A DNA stretch of 64,000 nucleotides from the NCBI RefSeq assembly GCF_900110535.1, contig NZ_FOJA01000001.1, forward strand, positions 124,001-188,000, in the 5' to 3' direction. The notes beneath the pieces are model-generated. The model was given only the letters and a program-made list of their open reading frames with translations, did not search any database and had not been told where the DNA came from. The stretch comes from Halobacterium jilantaiense (GTDB taxonomy: Archaea > Halobacteriota > Halobacteria > Halobacteriales > Halobacteriaceae). Within the stretch, counting starts at the first letter, position 1, and every line of letters begins with the position of its first letter. A program made the position numbers and the translations under genes. Below are positions 25,525 through 34,294 of the stretch, piece by piece.

Positions 25525-26334
25525 TCACGCCCCGAGCGCGCGACTCACGCGTTCGGCGACCGCCGACCGGAACGCCGCCTCGTCGAGGCTGTCGTCGAAC
25601 GCGCGAGCGTACGCCTCCCGGGCGGCGACGGCGACCACGCGGTCCGTCACGGCGTCGACGGTGGCCGCCCCGTTCTCGCGTTCCAGGCGGGCAGCAGCCG
25701 CCTCGATTCTGGCGTCGGTCGCCAGTTCGGCGGCGAGGTCGGATTCGTCGCCACGATAGGCCTCCGGCCGCTCCCAGCCACGGACGAGCCGCCCGCGGTC
25801 GCCGGTCTTGTTCCGGACCAGCACGCCCGCTGCCTCGCCGTCCCGCCACGCCGACTCGGGGAGCGCGTAGCTCGCCGGGTCGAAGCTGTCGGCGCGGAGT
25901 TCCTTCGCGACGGCGGTCACGGGCGCGAGCCCGAGTTCTTCGAACAGCGCCTCGGCGGCGTCCGGCGGCCGGAAGCCGCCGTCGGGCGTCCAGACGTCCA
26001 CACCGAGGAACGACGGCGTCCGGTCCCAGTCGTAGTCGAGGCCCTCGTGGCGGGTGGCGACGCCGAAGAATACCGCTTCGGAGACGTCGTCCAGCGCGTC
26101 CCGGAGGCGCTGCCGGTCGAAGGACTCCCGGACGTGAGAGACGGCGTGCCGGTACCCCAGCGGAATCCCGTCGCCGAACGCGCGCCGGTCGTCGCCGAAC
26201 GACAGCAGCCCGGAGGGCTGGAGCCGGAACCGCAGCAGTCCGCCGGGCACCCACTCCTGCACCCAGAGGTGGCCGCCGTCGAACAGCGACTCGGGGACGT
26301 CCGCGACGTCGGGGAGTGCCGGGAAGTCTCGCAT
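25525..26334 (-). CDS. RNA/DNA ligase-fold protein lacking the catalytic lysine
   Basis: This 269-residue protein resembles the nucleotidyltransferase domain of Rnl-type ligases. The motif III/IIIa region AVFFGVATRHEGLDYDWDRT with FLGVDVW is clear. GVLVRNKTGDRGRLV near residue 192 fits motifs IV and V. But at the motif I position (normally E-K-x-D/H-G) the sequence is WVQEWVPGGLLRFRL, so the nucleophilic Lys is replaced by Trp and the Asp by Pro. If the alignment is right it cannot form the usual enzyme-AMP intermediate. It may be an end-binding or regulatory homologue. ATG 26334 is used because upstream in-frame codons are Ser/Pro/Arg-rich. Confidence 0.65.
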   Translation of the reverse strand: MRDFPALPDVADVPESLFDGGHLWVQEWVPGGLLRFRLQPSGLLSFGDDRRAFGDGIPLGYRHAVSHVRESFDRQRLRDALDDVSEAVFFGVATRHEGLDYDWDRTPSFLGVDVWTPDGGFRPPDAAEALFEELGLAPVTAVAKELRADSFDPASYALPESAWRDGEAAGVLVRNKTGDRGRLVRGWERPEAYRGDESDLAAELATDARIEAAAARLERENGAATVDAVTDRVVAVAAREAYARAFDDSLDEAAFRSAVAERVSRALGA

Positions 26335-26401
26335 AGCGGGTGTTCTCCGAGGCGTCGGGTAAGGGTTGTGCGACTCTCCGGGTGGCGAACGGGGCTCGCG
26401 C

Positions 26402-28216
26402 TCAGAGCCGGTCGTCGAGGAACGACCCGAGCAGTTCGAACGTCCGGACCTTCTGCTCCTGGTCGGCGGAGCCGTGGCCTTCCGCGCCGAGCTCGTGGTA
26501 CTCGAACTCCTCGCCGGCCGTCCAGCCGCGCTCGGACTCGAGAGCATCCCTGAAGATGCGGGCCTGCGAGATCGGGCAGCGCGGGTCGTTCACGCCGTGG
26601 ACGACGCAGAGCGGGGACTCCGCGCGTTCGACGTGTTCGACCGGCGACCGGTCCCGCCAGAGGTCGCGGTTCTCCTCGGGGTCGCCCATCTGCTGGCGCA
26701 GCGACGTCTTGAAGTGCGGCATGTCCTCCTCGTAGAGCGCGTGGAGGTCGGTGATGCCGACGCGCGCGACGACGGCGTCCCAGAGGTCCGGCTGCTGGAC
26801 GAGCTGGCAGTACGCCGAGTAGCCGCCGTAGGACGCGCCGGTGACTGCGATTCGGTCGGCGTCGACGCCGTCGCGGTCGGCGAGCCAGCGGCCCGCCTCG
26901 GCGATGTCGTCCTGCTCGGCTCCGCCCCAGTCGCCGCGGACGGCGTGCTTGAACTCGCGGCCGCGGCCCGTCGACCCCCGGTAGTTCGGCCGGAAGACCG
27001 CGTACCCCTGGGTCGCGAGGAACTGGACGGTGGTGTTGAACCGCCGCATCGACTGCCAGTGCGGGCCGCCGTGGACCTGAACGACGCCCGGCACCGCCTC
27101 GCCGTCCTCGCGTTCCGGCTCGTACAGCAGGCCGCCGATTTCGGTGCCGTCCGGGGCCTCGTAGGTGTGGTAGGTCGCGTCGACGAAGGTGTCGGGGTCG
27201 AGGTCGCCGTAGTCGGCGGGCTGGACCGTCGTCGCGTCGTCGCTCGCGAGGTCGTAGGTAATCGCGCTCGGGCGTTCGGCCGCGGTCTGGTGGGTGAAGA
27301 CGACGGTGCCGTCGTCGACGAACGGGTCGGCCACCGCGCCCATGCCGCAGGGCCACGTGACGCCGTCCGGCAGGTCGAGTTCGCGGCCGTCGCCGGTCTC
27401 CAGGTCGTAGACGACGGGGACGGCGCTCGCGTCCCGCATCCGGGTCGCCAGCGCGTGTCGGCCGTCAGGGGAGACCGCGGCGGCCTGTTCGGGGTCGGTG
27501 CCGTCCGAGAGCCAGTCGACGCTGTCGTCCGCGAGGTCGTAGACGCCGACGCGGTGGACGCCGGTCGAGTCGTCGCCGACGAGCAGCCGGTCGCCGTCCG
27601 GGTGCCAGTCGGCCGCCGAGAACTCCGAGGACGCGTCGCCGAGGTCGAGGGTCCGTTCCCGGTTGCCCTCGGCGTCGACGAGGACGACTTCGTGACCGTC
27701 GAGGTCTTCCGGGTGGACGCCGGTGACAGCGATGCGCTCGTCGGACGGGGACGGTGTGGCGCTGTAGACCGGGCGGTCGCGGTCGGTAAGCTGTCGCTGC
27801 TCGCCCGCGTCGGCGTCGTAGCGGTGGACGTTCAGTTGGCCGCTGGCCGTCGACGCGAACAGGAGGTCGTCGCCGTCGGTCGCGAGCAGGCGGTTCTGGC
27901 CGTCGAGGTCGACGACCGTCTCGTGGGTGCCGTCGCGGTCGGCGGCACAGAGGTCGAACTGCTCGTCGCCGGCGTCGTCGCGGTGGTAGTAGACGCGCTC
28001 GCCGTCCTCGCTCCAGAGCAGCGGGAGGACGGTGCTGCGCGGTAGCTCGCCGTCGCTGAGCTGTGTCGTCTCGCCCGTGTCGAGGGCCGCGAGGTGGAGC
28101 TCGTTGCGTCCGGTGTCGTCCCAGACGAACGCCACCGCGTCGCCGTCGGGGGACGGCGTGGGCTGGGAGACGGTGGGGAGTCGTGCGACTGCTTCGAGGA
28201 GGTCGTCGTCTGTCAC
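26402..28216 (-). CDS. S9 family prolyl oligopeptidase-type serine peptidase
   Basis: This 604-residue protein has an N-terminal beta-propeller (repeated PSPDGDAVAFV, WSEDGERVYYH, HPDGDRLLVGDD and SPDGRHALATR strands) and a C-terminal alpha/beta hydrolase. The hydrolase has the nucleophile elbow VTGASYGGYSAYC, the Asp in VHGVNDPRCPISQ and the His in ELGAEGHGSAD. It cleaves short peptides, usually in the cytoplasm; no signal peptide is present. GTG 28216 gives a natural N terminus (VTDDDLLEAVARLP); extension to 28300 is unlikely. It is divergent from the calcium-repeat gene at 28309, with a 92-base gap. Confidence 0.92.
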   Translation of the reverse strand: MTDDDLLEAVARLPTVSQPTPSPDGDAVAFVWDDTGRNELHLAALDTGETTQLSDGELPRSTVLPLLWSEDGERVYYHRDDAGDEQFDLCAADRDGTHETVVDLDGQNRLLATDGDDLLFASTASGQLNVHRYDADAGEQRQLTDRDRPVYSATPSPSDERIAVTGVHPEDLDGHEVVLVDAEGNRERTLDLGDASSEFSAADWHPDGDRLLVGDDSTGVHRVGVYDLADDSVDWLSDGTDPEQAAAVSPDGRHALATRMRDASAVPVVYDLETGDGRELDLPDGVTWPCGMGAVADPFVDDGTVVFTHQTAAERPSAITYDLASDDATTVQPADYGDLDPDTFVDATYHTYEAPDGTEIGGLLYEPEREDGEAVPGVVQVHGGPHWQSMRRFNTTVQFLATQGYAVFRPNYRGSTGRGREFKHAVRGDWGGAEQDDIAEAGRWLADRDGVDADRIAVTGASYGGYSAYCQLVQQPDLWDAVVARVGITDLHALYEEDMPHFKTSLRQQMGDPEENRDLWRDRSPVEHVERAESPLCVVHGVNDPRCPISQARIFRDALESERGWTAGEEFEYHELGAEGHGSADQEQKVRTFELLGSFLDDRL

Positions 28217-28308
28217 GCACTCACACTGACAGGACAGCGCCAAAACTCTCCGGGTAGGCGACAGTTTCGGGGCGCTTCCGGCGATTCTGTCCCGCCGCAC
28301 CCACCACT

Positions 28309-29493
28309 ATGTTCAAGTACGCCACGGATAGAATCAGAGTCGTGTTCAGGTCACGCCGCCGTGTCGTCACGGTCGTCGTCGCGCTGGTCGTCGCCGGGCT
28401 GGCGGTCGGGGGGGTTCCGGCAGCCGTCGGTGACGACGCCGACTCCGGCGTGGTCGACGTAGCAGTCACCGGGGCGGGCGCAGCGACCGTCGAGGACGAC
28501 CAGCAGTTCGTCTGGCAGGACAGACAGACAGACGTCGTGGCGACGGTCGTCGACTTTGTCGAGCAGTCTGACAGCCGGTACGACACGTACTGGGTGCGGC
28601 TGACACGGGACGCCGACCGGGAGTATCAACCCCGGACTGACGACTCCATCGCCGTCGAGAAGGTGACGCTGCGGGAACTCGAGAAGCGCAACGTGACGCT
28701 GTCAGTGCCGCCGAGCGAGCTGTCGAGGGGCGTCCACGAACTCCACGTGTCGATGTACGAGCCGTCTACGGGCGCGAACGCCCGCGTGAACGAGACGACG
28801 CTGTCGGTGCGCGTGGCCAGAGAGAGCGGCGACCTCGACCGCGACGGCCTGCGGAACGTCGACGAGGTCGACGAGGGGACGGAGCTGTTGACAGCGGACA
28901 CCGACGAGGACGGGCTCGTGGACGGTCTGGAAGTCCGCGTGTTCGGGAGCGACCCGACGGCTGTCGACACGGACGACGACGGCGTTCGGGACGCGCACGA
29001 GGTCCAGAACGCGAGCGCGCCCGGCCTCGTGGACACCGACGGGGACGGGCTCGTGGACCTCGAAGAGATTCTGGACCGCACGTCGCCGTCCGCCGCGGAC
29101 GCCGACCTCGACGGCCTCCCGGACCCCGTCGAGCGCGAGCTCGGCACAGATTCACAGGAGCGTGACACCGACGGTGACGGGCTCGCTGACCCAGTAGAGG
29201 TCGCCGTCTACGGGACGAATGCGACCGTGGTCGACAGCGACGGTGACGGGCTCGCTGACGGCGAGGAGGTCGAGCGGTTCGGCACCGACCCGACCGACGC
29301 CGACACCGACGGGGACGGGACGCCGGACGGCCACGAGGTGCTCGCGGGCACCGACCCGGCCGAAGCACCCACCGACAACGAGGACGACACCGAGGCGGAC
29401 AGCGAGTCGCTGTTCGGTGCGTTGACGCCGCTGCAGGAACTCGGAGCCGTGCTCGCCCGGGTCGTCACGGGACTGGTGGGTGGTGGGCTGTGA
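28309..29493 (+). CDS. Calcium-repeat (thrombospondin type 3-like) surface protein
   Basis: This 394-residue protein has an N-terminal basic then hydrophobic segment (FRSRRRVVTVVVALVVAGLAVGGVPAAVG), serving as a signal or anchor. A beta domain spans residues 45-185. From about residue 190 there are at least six Asp-rich repeats of the form DxDxDGLxDxxEVxxxGTDP, which coordinate calcium in thrombospondin type 3 and dockerin-like proteins. The end is hydrophobic (ELGAVLARVVTGLVGGGL), so a C-terminal membrane attachment is possible. Its stop overlaps the start of the beta-helix gene (GTGA). The pair probably forms a calcium-stabilised cell-surface assembly, which is an inference from order and export signals. 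Confidence 0.85.
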   Translation: MFKYATDRIRVVFRSRRRVVTVVVALVVAGLAVGGVPAAVGDDADSGVVDVAVTGAGAATVEDDQQFVWQDRQTDVVATVVDFVEQSDSRYDTYWVRLTRDADREYQPRTDDSIAVEKVTLRELEKRNVTLSVPPSELSRGVHELHVSMYEPSTGANARVNETTLSVRVARESGDLDRDGLRNVDEVDEGTELLTADTDEDGLVDGLEVRVFGSDPTAVDTDDDGVRDAHEVQNASAPGLVDTDGDGLVDLEEILDRTSPSAADADLDGLPDPVERELGTDSQERDTDGDGLADPVEVAVYGTNATVVDSDGDGLADGEEVERFGTDPTDADTDGDGTPDGHEVLAGTDPAEAPTDNEDDTEADSESLFGALTPLQELGAVLARVVTGLVGGGL

Positions 29494-31988
29494 CCCGACG
29501 ACCGGTCGCAGCCGTCGCCGCCGTCGTCGTGGGCGTCGCCGTCGTCGCGGGCCTCGGGCTAGCGGCCGGAGCGGCACCGAGTGCTGCCGCCAGCCCGACG
29601 TTCGTCGAGGCGAACGTCACGTCGGACACGACTTGGGCCGCCGACGACGGCCCGTACGTCGTCACGGCCGACGTGACCGTCACCGACGGCGCGACGCTCA
29701 CCGTCGCCGAGGGAACCACCGTGCAGGTCGCCGACGGCGGGACAATCACGGTCGCTGGGAGTCTGGTCGCGGCCGGCACTGCCGACGACCCCGTGGCGTT
29801 CACGACGGCTCGACCGGACCCACAGCCCGGGTCGTGGGACACCATTAGGTACACCGGTGACGACGACTCGCGGCTCCGGCTCGCGAACGCGACCGTCGAG
29901 TACGCGAACACCGGCATCTCCATCGAGTCGACCGCAGGCCGGGTGACGGTGCGGGACTCGGCCCTCGAGAACCACGTTCGCGCCGGCGTCACGGCGACGG
30001 AACGCGAGGGCACGCCGCGGCTCCGACTCGTCGACTCGCGGGTCTCGGGGACCGGGTACGCCGGTGTCGCCATCGAGGTGCCGGCGACGAACCCCCACGT
30101 CGACCGCGTGTCGAACGTCGCCGTCCGCGGCACCGACTTCGAGGACACCGGCCAGTACGGCGTGCTCGTGCGTTCGCGCCACGTCCGTGACGTGACCGTC
30201 ACCGGCGGCTCCGTCACGGGCTACGAGGCCGGCGGCGTCGTGGTGTCGACCGGCGCGCTCGTGGCCGAGGTGCCGACGGAGAACACGCGTAGCGTCTCCG
30301 ACCTCGCAGTCCGCGGCGCGTCGCTCACCGACGGAACCGGACACGCCGTGACCGTCGAGAGCGGTCACCTCGACGAGGTCGCCGTCACGGGCAACGAGAT
30401 TCGCCGAATCGACGGCGACGGCGTCAGCGTCCAGCGGGCCGCGGACCTCGACGATGTCTCCGTGTCCGGCAACACGGTTGCGGAAGCGACGACCGGCGTC
30501 TCGCTCACGCACCGCCGCAGCAGCGGGCCGGTGATGAGCGTCTCCGTCGAGCTGTCCGGCAACGACCTCCGGAACAACGACCGGGCCGGAATCGGCGTGA
30601 ACACCGATCTGCTGACCGTCGACCGGTTCGCCGTCCGGAACAACACGCTCGCCGGGAACGGGGGCGACGGGGCCCGCGTCTCGACGCCGGCGCTCACGGC
30701 CGCCGCGTTCGCGGACAACGTCGCCCGCGACAACGCGGGTAGCGGTGTCGAACTGGCCGCCGGCCGCGTCGAGGGCGTGTCTGTCACCGGGAACGCGCTG
30801 ACAGCGAACGGGGACGACGGCCTCCGCGTCCGTGCGACGAGCGACCTCGGCGGGGTCACCGTCGCCGGCAACGACCTGCTGGACAACGGCGGCGCGGGCA
30901 CCAGAGTCACCGGCTCGACCGCGGCCGGTCCGGTCGCCGTCCGGAACAACACGATCGCCGCGAACACGGTCGGCGTTCGGCTGTCCGGGCCCTCGCCAGT
31001 GCGCGTGACGAACAACACGGTGGCGTTCAACACCCGAAACGAGGGCCGCGAGGAGACGTTCGACACCGTCGGCCCCGCGACAGGGGTCGTCGTCACCAAC
31101 GCCTCCGGGTCGGGACGCGTCACGGACAACGACGTCTACGGACACATCGTCGGTCTGCGGGCCGAGACCGAGGAGACACTCGACGTGGCGGACAACTACT
31201 GGGGTGCCGAGAACGGTCCGTTCTACGCGAGCGTGAACCCCGACGGCGACGGGAACGCCGTCGAGACCGAGGGGGCCGTCGCCGACATCGTCCCATTCGC
31301 GTCGGCCAGCCACCACGACGAACTGCAGCGGCCGACCGCCGCCCTCGACGCCAACCGGACCGTCGCGCCGACCGGCGGTGCCGTCCGGTTCTCCGCGGCG
31401 GCCTCCAAAGTCCGCTCGGGCGACGACGTGACCTACCACTTCCTCGTCGACGGCGAGCCGCTGCCGCCGCAGCCGTCGCCGGTCGTCACCCGCACCTTCG
31501 ACGCGAACGGGATCCACGAGGTCGCCGTCACCGTCGAGGACGGGAACGGCGTCGAGAGCGTCCCCGAAGGGCGCGTGTCGGTGGACGTGCGGAACGCCAG
31601 CGAGTTCGACACGACCACGGCGGCTCCGATGACGACCACGCCGGCTGCCGGCAACGACACCACGACGACCGCGCCGCCGCAGGGCGGCGAGAACGGCGGT
31701 GACGGCGACCAGTCACTGGTGTCCAGTCTCCTGTCGCTGTTCGGGCTCCTCGGCGGCCTGCTGTACCTCGCAGCGCTCGTCGTGGGGGCCTACGGCACGT
31801 GGGCGACCTTGCAGGGCGAGGGGCCGCCGACCCGCGGCCGGAACATCCACGCGCTGGCTGGACTCGGTGTACTCGTCTGGCTGCTCGGGTGGCTGCTCGG
31901 GCAGGGACCGCTGCTGTTCGTCGGGCTCGGCGCGGCACTGCTGTGGGCCGGCCTCACCGGCGGCCTCTACGTGCTGGCGACGCGCTGA
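29490..31988 (+). CDS. Parallel beta-helix surface protein with PKD-like domain and membrane tail
   Basis: This 832-residue protein starts at GTG 29490 inside the stop of the previous gene. It has a signal peptide (AAVVVGVAVVAGLGLAAGAAPSAAA). A long NosD/CASH-type right-handed beta-helix follows, with repeating V(T/S)GNxLxxNxxxGVxV rungs over residues 50-590. A PKD-like domain comes next (ALDANRTVAPTGGAVRF ... TRTFDANGIHEVAVTVEDGNG), then a Thr/Ala-rich stalk and three C-terminal hydrophobic segments (LFGLLGGLLYLAALVVGAYG, LAGLGVLVWLLGWLLG, LLFVGLGAALLWAGLTGGLYVLA). Beta-helix proteins often bind or cleave surface polysaccharide. No catalytic residues can be assigned. The two overlapping surface genes are likely a functional pair. 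Confidence 0.85.
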   Translation: MTRRPVAAVAAVVVGVAVVAGLGLAAGAAPSAAASPTFVEANVTSDTTWAADDGPYVVTADVTVTDGATLTVAEGTTVQVADGGTITVAGSLVAAGTADDPVAFTTARPDPQPGSWDTIRYTGDDDSRLRLANATVEYANTGISIESTAGRVTVRDSALENHVRAGVTATEREGTPRLRLVDSRVSGTGYAGVAIEVPATNPHVDRVSNVAVRGTDFEDTGQYGVLVRSRHVRDVTVTGGSVTGYEAGGVVVSTGALVAEVPTENTRSVSDLAVRGASLTDGTGHAVTVESGHLDEVAVTGNEIRRIDGDGVSVQRAADLDDVSVSGNTVAEATTGVSLTHRRSSGPVMSVSVELSGNDLRNNDRAGIGVNTDLLTVDRFAVRNNTLAGNGGDGARVSTPALTAAAFADNVARDNAGSGVELAAGRVEGVSVTGNALTANGDDGLRVRATSDLGGVTVAGNDLLDNGGAGTRVTGSTAAGPVAVRNNTIAANTVGVRLSGPSPVRVTNNTVAFNTRNEGREETFDTVGPATGVVVTNASGSGRVTDNDVYGHIVGLRAETEETLDVADNYWGAENGPFYASVNPDGDGNAVETEGAVADIVPFASASHHDELQRPTAALDANRTVAPTGGAVRFSAAASKVRSGDDVTYHFLVDGEPLPPQPSPVVTRTFDANGIHEVAVTVEDGNGVESVPEGRVSVDVRNASEFDTTTAAPMTTTPAAGNDTTTTAPPQGGENGGDGDQSLVSSLLSLFGLLGGLLYLAALVVGAYGTWATLQGEGPPTRGRNIHALAGLGVLVWLLGWLLGQGPLLFVGLGAALLWAGLTGGLYVLATR

Positions 31989-32050
31989 CGCATCGGCCGG
32001 AACGTGATTCGCCGGGAACACTTATTCCGCGGCCGTTCGTAACAGGAGAC

Positions 32051-32272
32051 ATGGCTCGTAGCGTCTGGGAGGTCCTCCTCGCCATGTTCGGTGACGAGCC
32101 GGAGCGCGACGAGGACGCCGAGACCAGCGACGACGAGCACCGCTTCCGCCCGTCCCCGCTGGACCTGTCTGTCCGCATCGGCCACGGCGGCTCGGAGAGC
32201 GAGCGAGTGCGTGCGCTCGCAGAGGTCGACGAGCGGGCGCGAGAAATCGAGTCCGAACGCCGCCACGACTGA
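32051..32272 (+). CDS. Small acidic hypothetical protein
   Basis: This 73-residue protein opens MARSVWEVLLAMFGDEPERD, an amphipathic helix followed by an acidic, charged tail with helical character (VRALAEVDERAREIESERRHD). No family was recognised. ATG 32051 is preceded by AACACTTATTCCGCG around 32016-32030, a plausible TATA element at leaderless spacing. The charge pattern fits local proteins, so it is probably real. Confidence 0.6.
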   Translation: MARSVWEVLLAMFGDEPERDEDAETSDDEHRFRPSPLDLSVRIGHGGSESERVRALAEVDERAREIESERRHD

Positions 32273-32474
32273 CGGCGTCGTCCGGCTCGTAGTCGCTTGT
32301 GAGCCGCAGGCAGGCCGCCTCGTGGCCGTCCACGTCGACGACATCGACGCCAGTCTATTTCTCGCCAGTACACGGCGTGTCGAGCATCGCCGGTCCCACC
32401 GCGATGAGCGCTCGGCTCGCCGGGTGTGTACCGGTGACCACTGCGGCGTAGTGAGTACCCGGCCGGACCGCCGG

Positions 32475-32897
32475 TCAGCCCCATGTCCAGCGGGCGTCCA
32501 GCACGAACCGATAGAGCCCGCTGACGACGATAGCGACCGCGTTCGAGCCGAGGTAGGGGACGCTCTGCCACTCGACAAGCACGAACAGGACGGCGAGCTG
32601 GATGGGAATCGCCGTCCCGCGGACGACGTTCGTCTTCAGGAGCCCGGTCCAGTACTCAGCCCGGCCCGTGTTCTGTATCGCCTTGAAGGTCCACGCGTTG
32701 TTCAGCACGTACGTCAGAACGATGGTGATCTCGATCGCGATCACCGCGCCGACGAGATAGTTCAGGCCGCCGGTGTCCACGAACAGCCACAGCAACACCA
32801 TCTGGACGCCCGCCGTGAACGCACCCACGACGACGAACCGACGCATCTGGGTGGCGACCGGGCTGTCCAGGAGGTCACGGAGGAGCGTGCGGAGCAT
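32475..32897 (-). CDS. GtrA-like membrane protein
   Basis: This 140-residue protein has four membrane helices: FVVVGAFTAGVQMVLLWLFV, YLVGAVIAIEITIVLTYVLNNAWTF, AIPIQLAVLFVLVEW and VAIVVSGLYRFVLD. The LNNAWTFK segment after helix 2 is the GtrA signature. GtrA proteins help move or anchor lipid-linked sugars in surface glycosylation. No glycosyltransferase lies next to it here, which is unusual and suggests a displaced or remnant locus. ATG 32897 is used. Confidence 0.85.
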   Translation of the reverse strand: MLRTLLRDLLDSPVATQMRRFVVVGAFTAGVQMVLLWLFVDTGGLNYLVGAVIAIEITIVLTYVLNNAWTFKAIQNTGRAEYWTGLLKTNVVRGTAIPIQLAVLFVLVEWQSVPYLGSNAVAIVVSGLYRFVLDARWTWG

Positions 32898-33064
32898 CTA
32901 CGGCTCCGTCCCGCCGACCGGCCGACTCCGAACCCGGTCAGGTGGCGCGCCCTCGTCGACAGCCTCGTCCGGTCCCCGGGCCGGACCGTGATGCCCCCGT
33001 GCCGCCGTAGACGCCCCTGTCGCGTGTACCACGGTTGTGCAAACCGAACAGTCGCCACGCTGTT

Positions 33065-33424
33065 TCACGCTTTCGATTCGACGCCCCCGGGTACGGTGTG
33101 ATTCGTCGGCCGCCCCTCGTGGTTGCTGGCAGCCATCCGGACCGTCTGTGGGCCGCCGACTGCGACAACGGAAGACTTCTCGCCGTCGGCGAACGGTCCG
33201 CCGTCGGCCGACAGCAGATACAGCTCCCAGTACTGGTTGTCGCGGGACCGCTCCGTTGCCGCGCACCCCGCGCTCGCCGCGCCGACCACCAGCGACACGA
33301 CGAGAACCACGTTCACCAGCCACAGTGCCGCCGGCCCGGACGCCGTGTCGCCCCCGACCGTGGCTTCGGGAACGCACAGCCCGAGACGCGCTCGGCTGCG
33401 AGCGCCAACGATTAATATCACCAC
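33065..33424 (-). pseudogene. C-terminally truncated DUF1616-like membrane protein
   Basis: This 119-codon frame has one hydrophobic helix (ALWLVNVVLVVSLVVGAASAG) followed by YWELYLLSADGGPFADGEKS and VVAVGGPQTVRMAASNHEGRPTNHTV. These resemble the start of the extracellular DUF1616 domain (YTELYLL..., the VGVSNHEGRPVNYTV type). The domain normally continues for about 60 more residues, but here it stops soon after NHTV. I could not find a clean continuation in other frames between 32898 and 33064. It looks like a decayed copy. The start is uncertain because the region overlaps the pilin promoter. Confidence 0.45.
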
Positions 33425-33430
33425 ACCGTT

Positions 33431-34039
33431 ATGTCTGGCAGAGTGAATGGGTCGTCATCACGCGCTGTGTCGCCGGTTATCGCGACCGTGCTGCTGGTTG
33501 CTGTCGTCGTCGTGGCTGCTGCCACGACTGCAGTGTTCGTGCTCGACATTTCGAACACCATCGAGGACCCCGCGCCCGTCGTCGGACAGTCGAGCGGCGA
33601 CCTCACGACACAGGACGGCAACGGCGGTGGCATCGTCAGCATCACGCACATCGCGGGCGACACGCTCGTCGCCGCCGACCTCGAAATCGTCGTCGACGCC
33701 GACGCCGCCTGCGGCAAGACGGGACGGCTGGTGAACCTCCCGGCCGAAGGCGACGACCCGGACCCGGAGAGCGAGTACGTCCGCGGCGAGGACGTCTTCG
33801 ACAACTCGGCCAACTCGGTGAGTGGACCGATTGGCGAAGCGGGCGGCGAGTGGACGCCGGGCGAAACGGTGACGTTCCGACTGGCCAGCAGCGAGTGTGC
33901 GCTCACCCGCGGGGACACGATCACGGTTCGTGTCGTTCACACTCCGTCACGAACAGTCGTCATCGACCAATCGCTGACCGTGACGCAGTTCGCTCCCAAC
34001 AGGAGTCTGGTGTCTCCGCCGCTCCGGCGTCACGCCTGA
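33431..34039 (+). CDS. Type IV pilin N-terminal domain protein
   Basis: This 202-residue protein has the class III signal SSSRAVSPVIATVLLVAVVVVAAATTAVFVLDI. The polar N-terminal part is cut before AVSPVIATVLLVAV by a PibD-type peptidase, leaving the conserved hydrophobic helix that assembles pili. The rest is an extracellular beta-rich domain with two Cys (DADAACGKTG, SSECALTRGD) that may pair. A TATA-like ATTAATAT at 33411-33418 is too close to ATG 33431 for a leaderless start, so GTG 33443 could be the real start. It probably forms an adhesion-type pilus subunit; the partner assembly genes are not in this window. Confidence 0.85.
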   Translation: MSGRVNGSSSRAVSPVIATVLLVAVVVVAAATTAVFVLDISNTIEDPAPVVGQSSGDLTTQDGNGGGIVSITHIAGDTLVAADLEIVVDADAACGKTGRLVNLPAEGDDPDPESEYVRGEDVFDNSANSVSGPIGEAGGEWTPGETVTFRLASSECALTRGDTITVRVVHTPSRTVVIDQSLTVTQFAPNRSLVSPPLRRHA

Positions 34040-34183
34040 CGAGTGCCGTCGTAGCTCGCCGCCGACGCACCGCTGCTCGACTGAAGACTGCCGACCGAGG
34101 GTGGACTGACCCAGCGCACCGGAACGCACGCTGGAGTAGCCACTGGCTGCGAGCGTAAACGACTGGACGGCAAGAAGTTGGAA

Positions 34184-34258
34184 TGCTCCGTCAGGGATTT
34201 GAACCCTAGTCCTTGCCGTGAGAGGGCAAGATGATTGGCCGGACTACACCAACGGAGC
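34184..34258 (-). tRNA. tRNA-Glu (anticodon CUC)
   Basis: On the minus strand the 75-nt sequence folds with acceptor GCTCCGT/ACGGAGC, discriminator A, anticodon stem TTGCC/GGCAA enclosing loop CTCTCAC (anticodon CTC, reads GAG), and T arm TAGGG-TTCAAAT-CCCTG with one G-U pair. No intron or encoded CCA is seen. It shares over 20 identical bases in the D-arm region with tRNA-Glu(UUC) at 17937, in opposite orientation. Confidence 0.95.
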
Positions 34259-34284
34259 GCGTCCACTTCCGGATAGCCGGGTTG

Positions 34285-34294
34285 TACAAATAAC
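34285..34294 (-). promoter_or_regulatory. TATA-like box of tRNA-Glu(CUC)
   Basis: On the minus strand GTTATTTGTA lies 27-36 nt before the tRNA 5' end, matching archaeal TATA spacing. The local AT content stands out from the flanking GC-rich sequence. Confidence 0.55.

Noticed and set aside
32898..33064. Continuation of the DUF1616 protein in another frame
   Set aside because: All three minus-strand frames were read; none gives the rest of the domain, so no frameshift position can be named.
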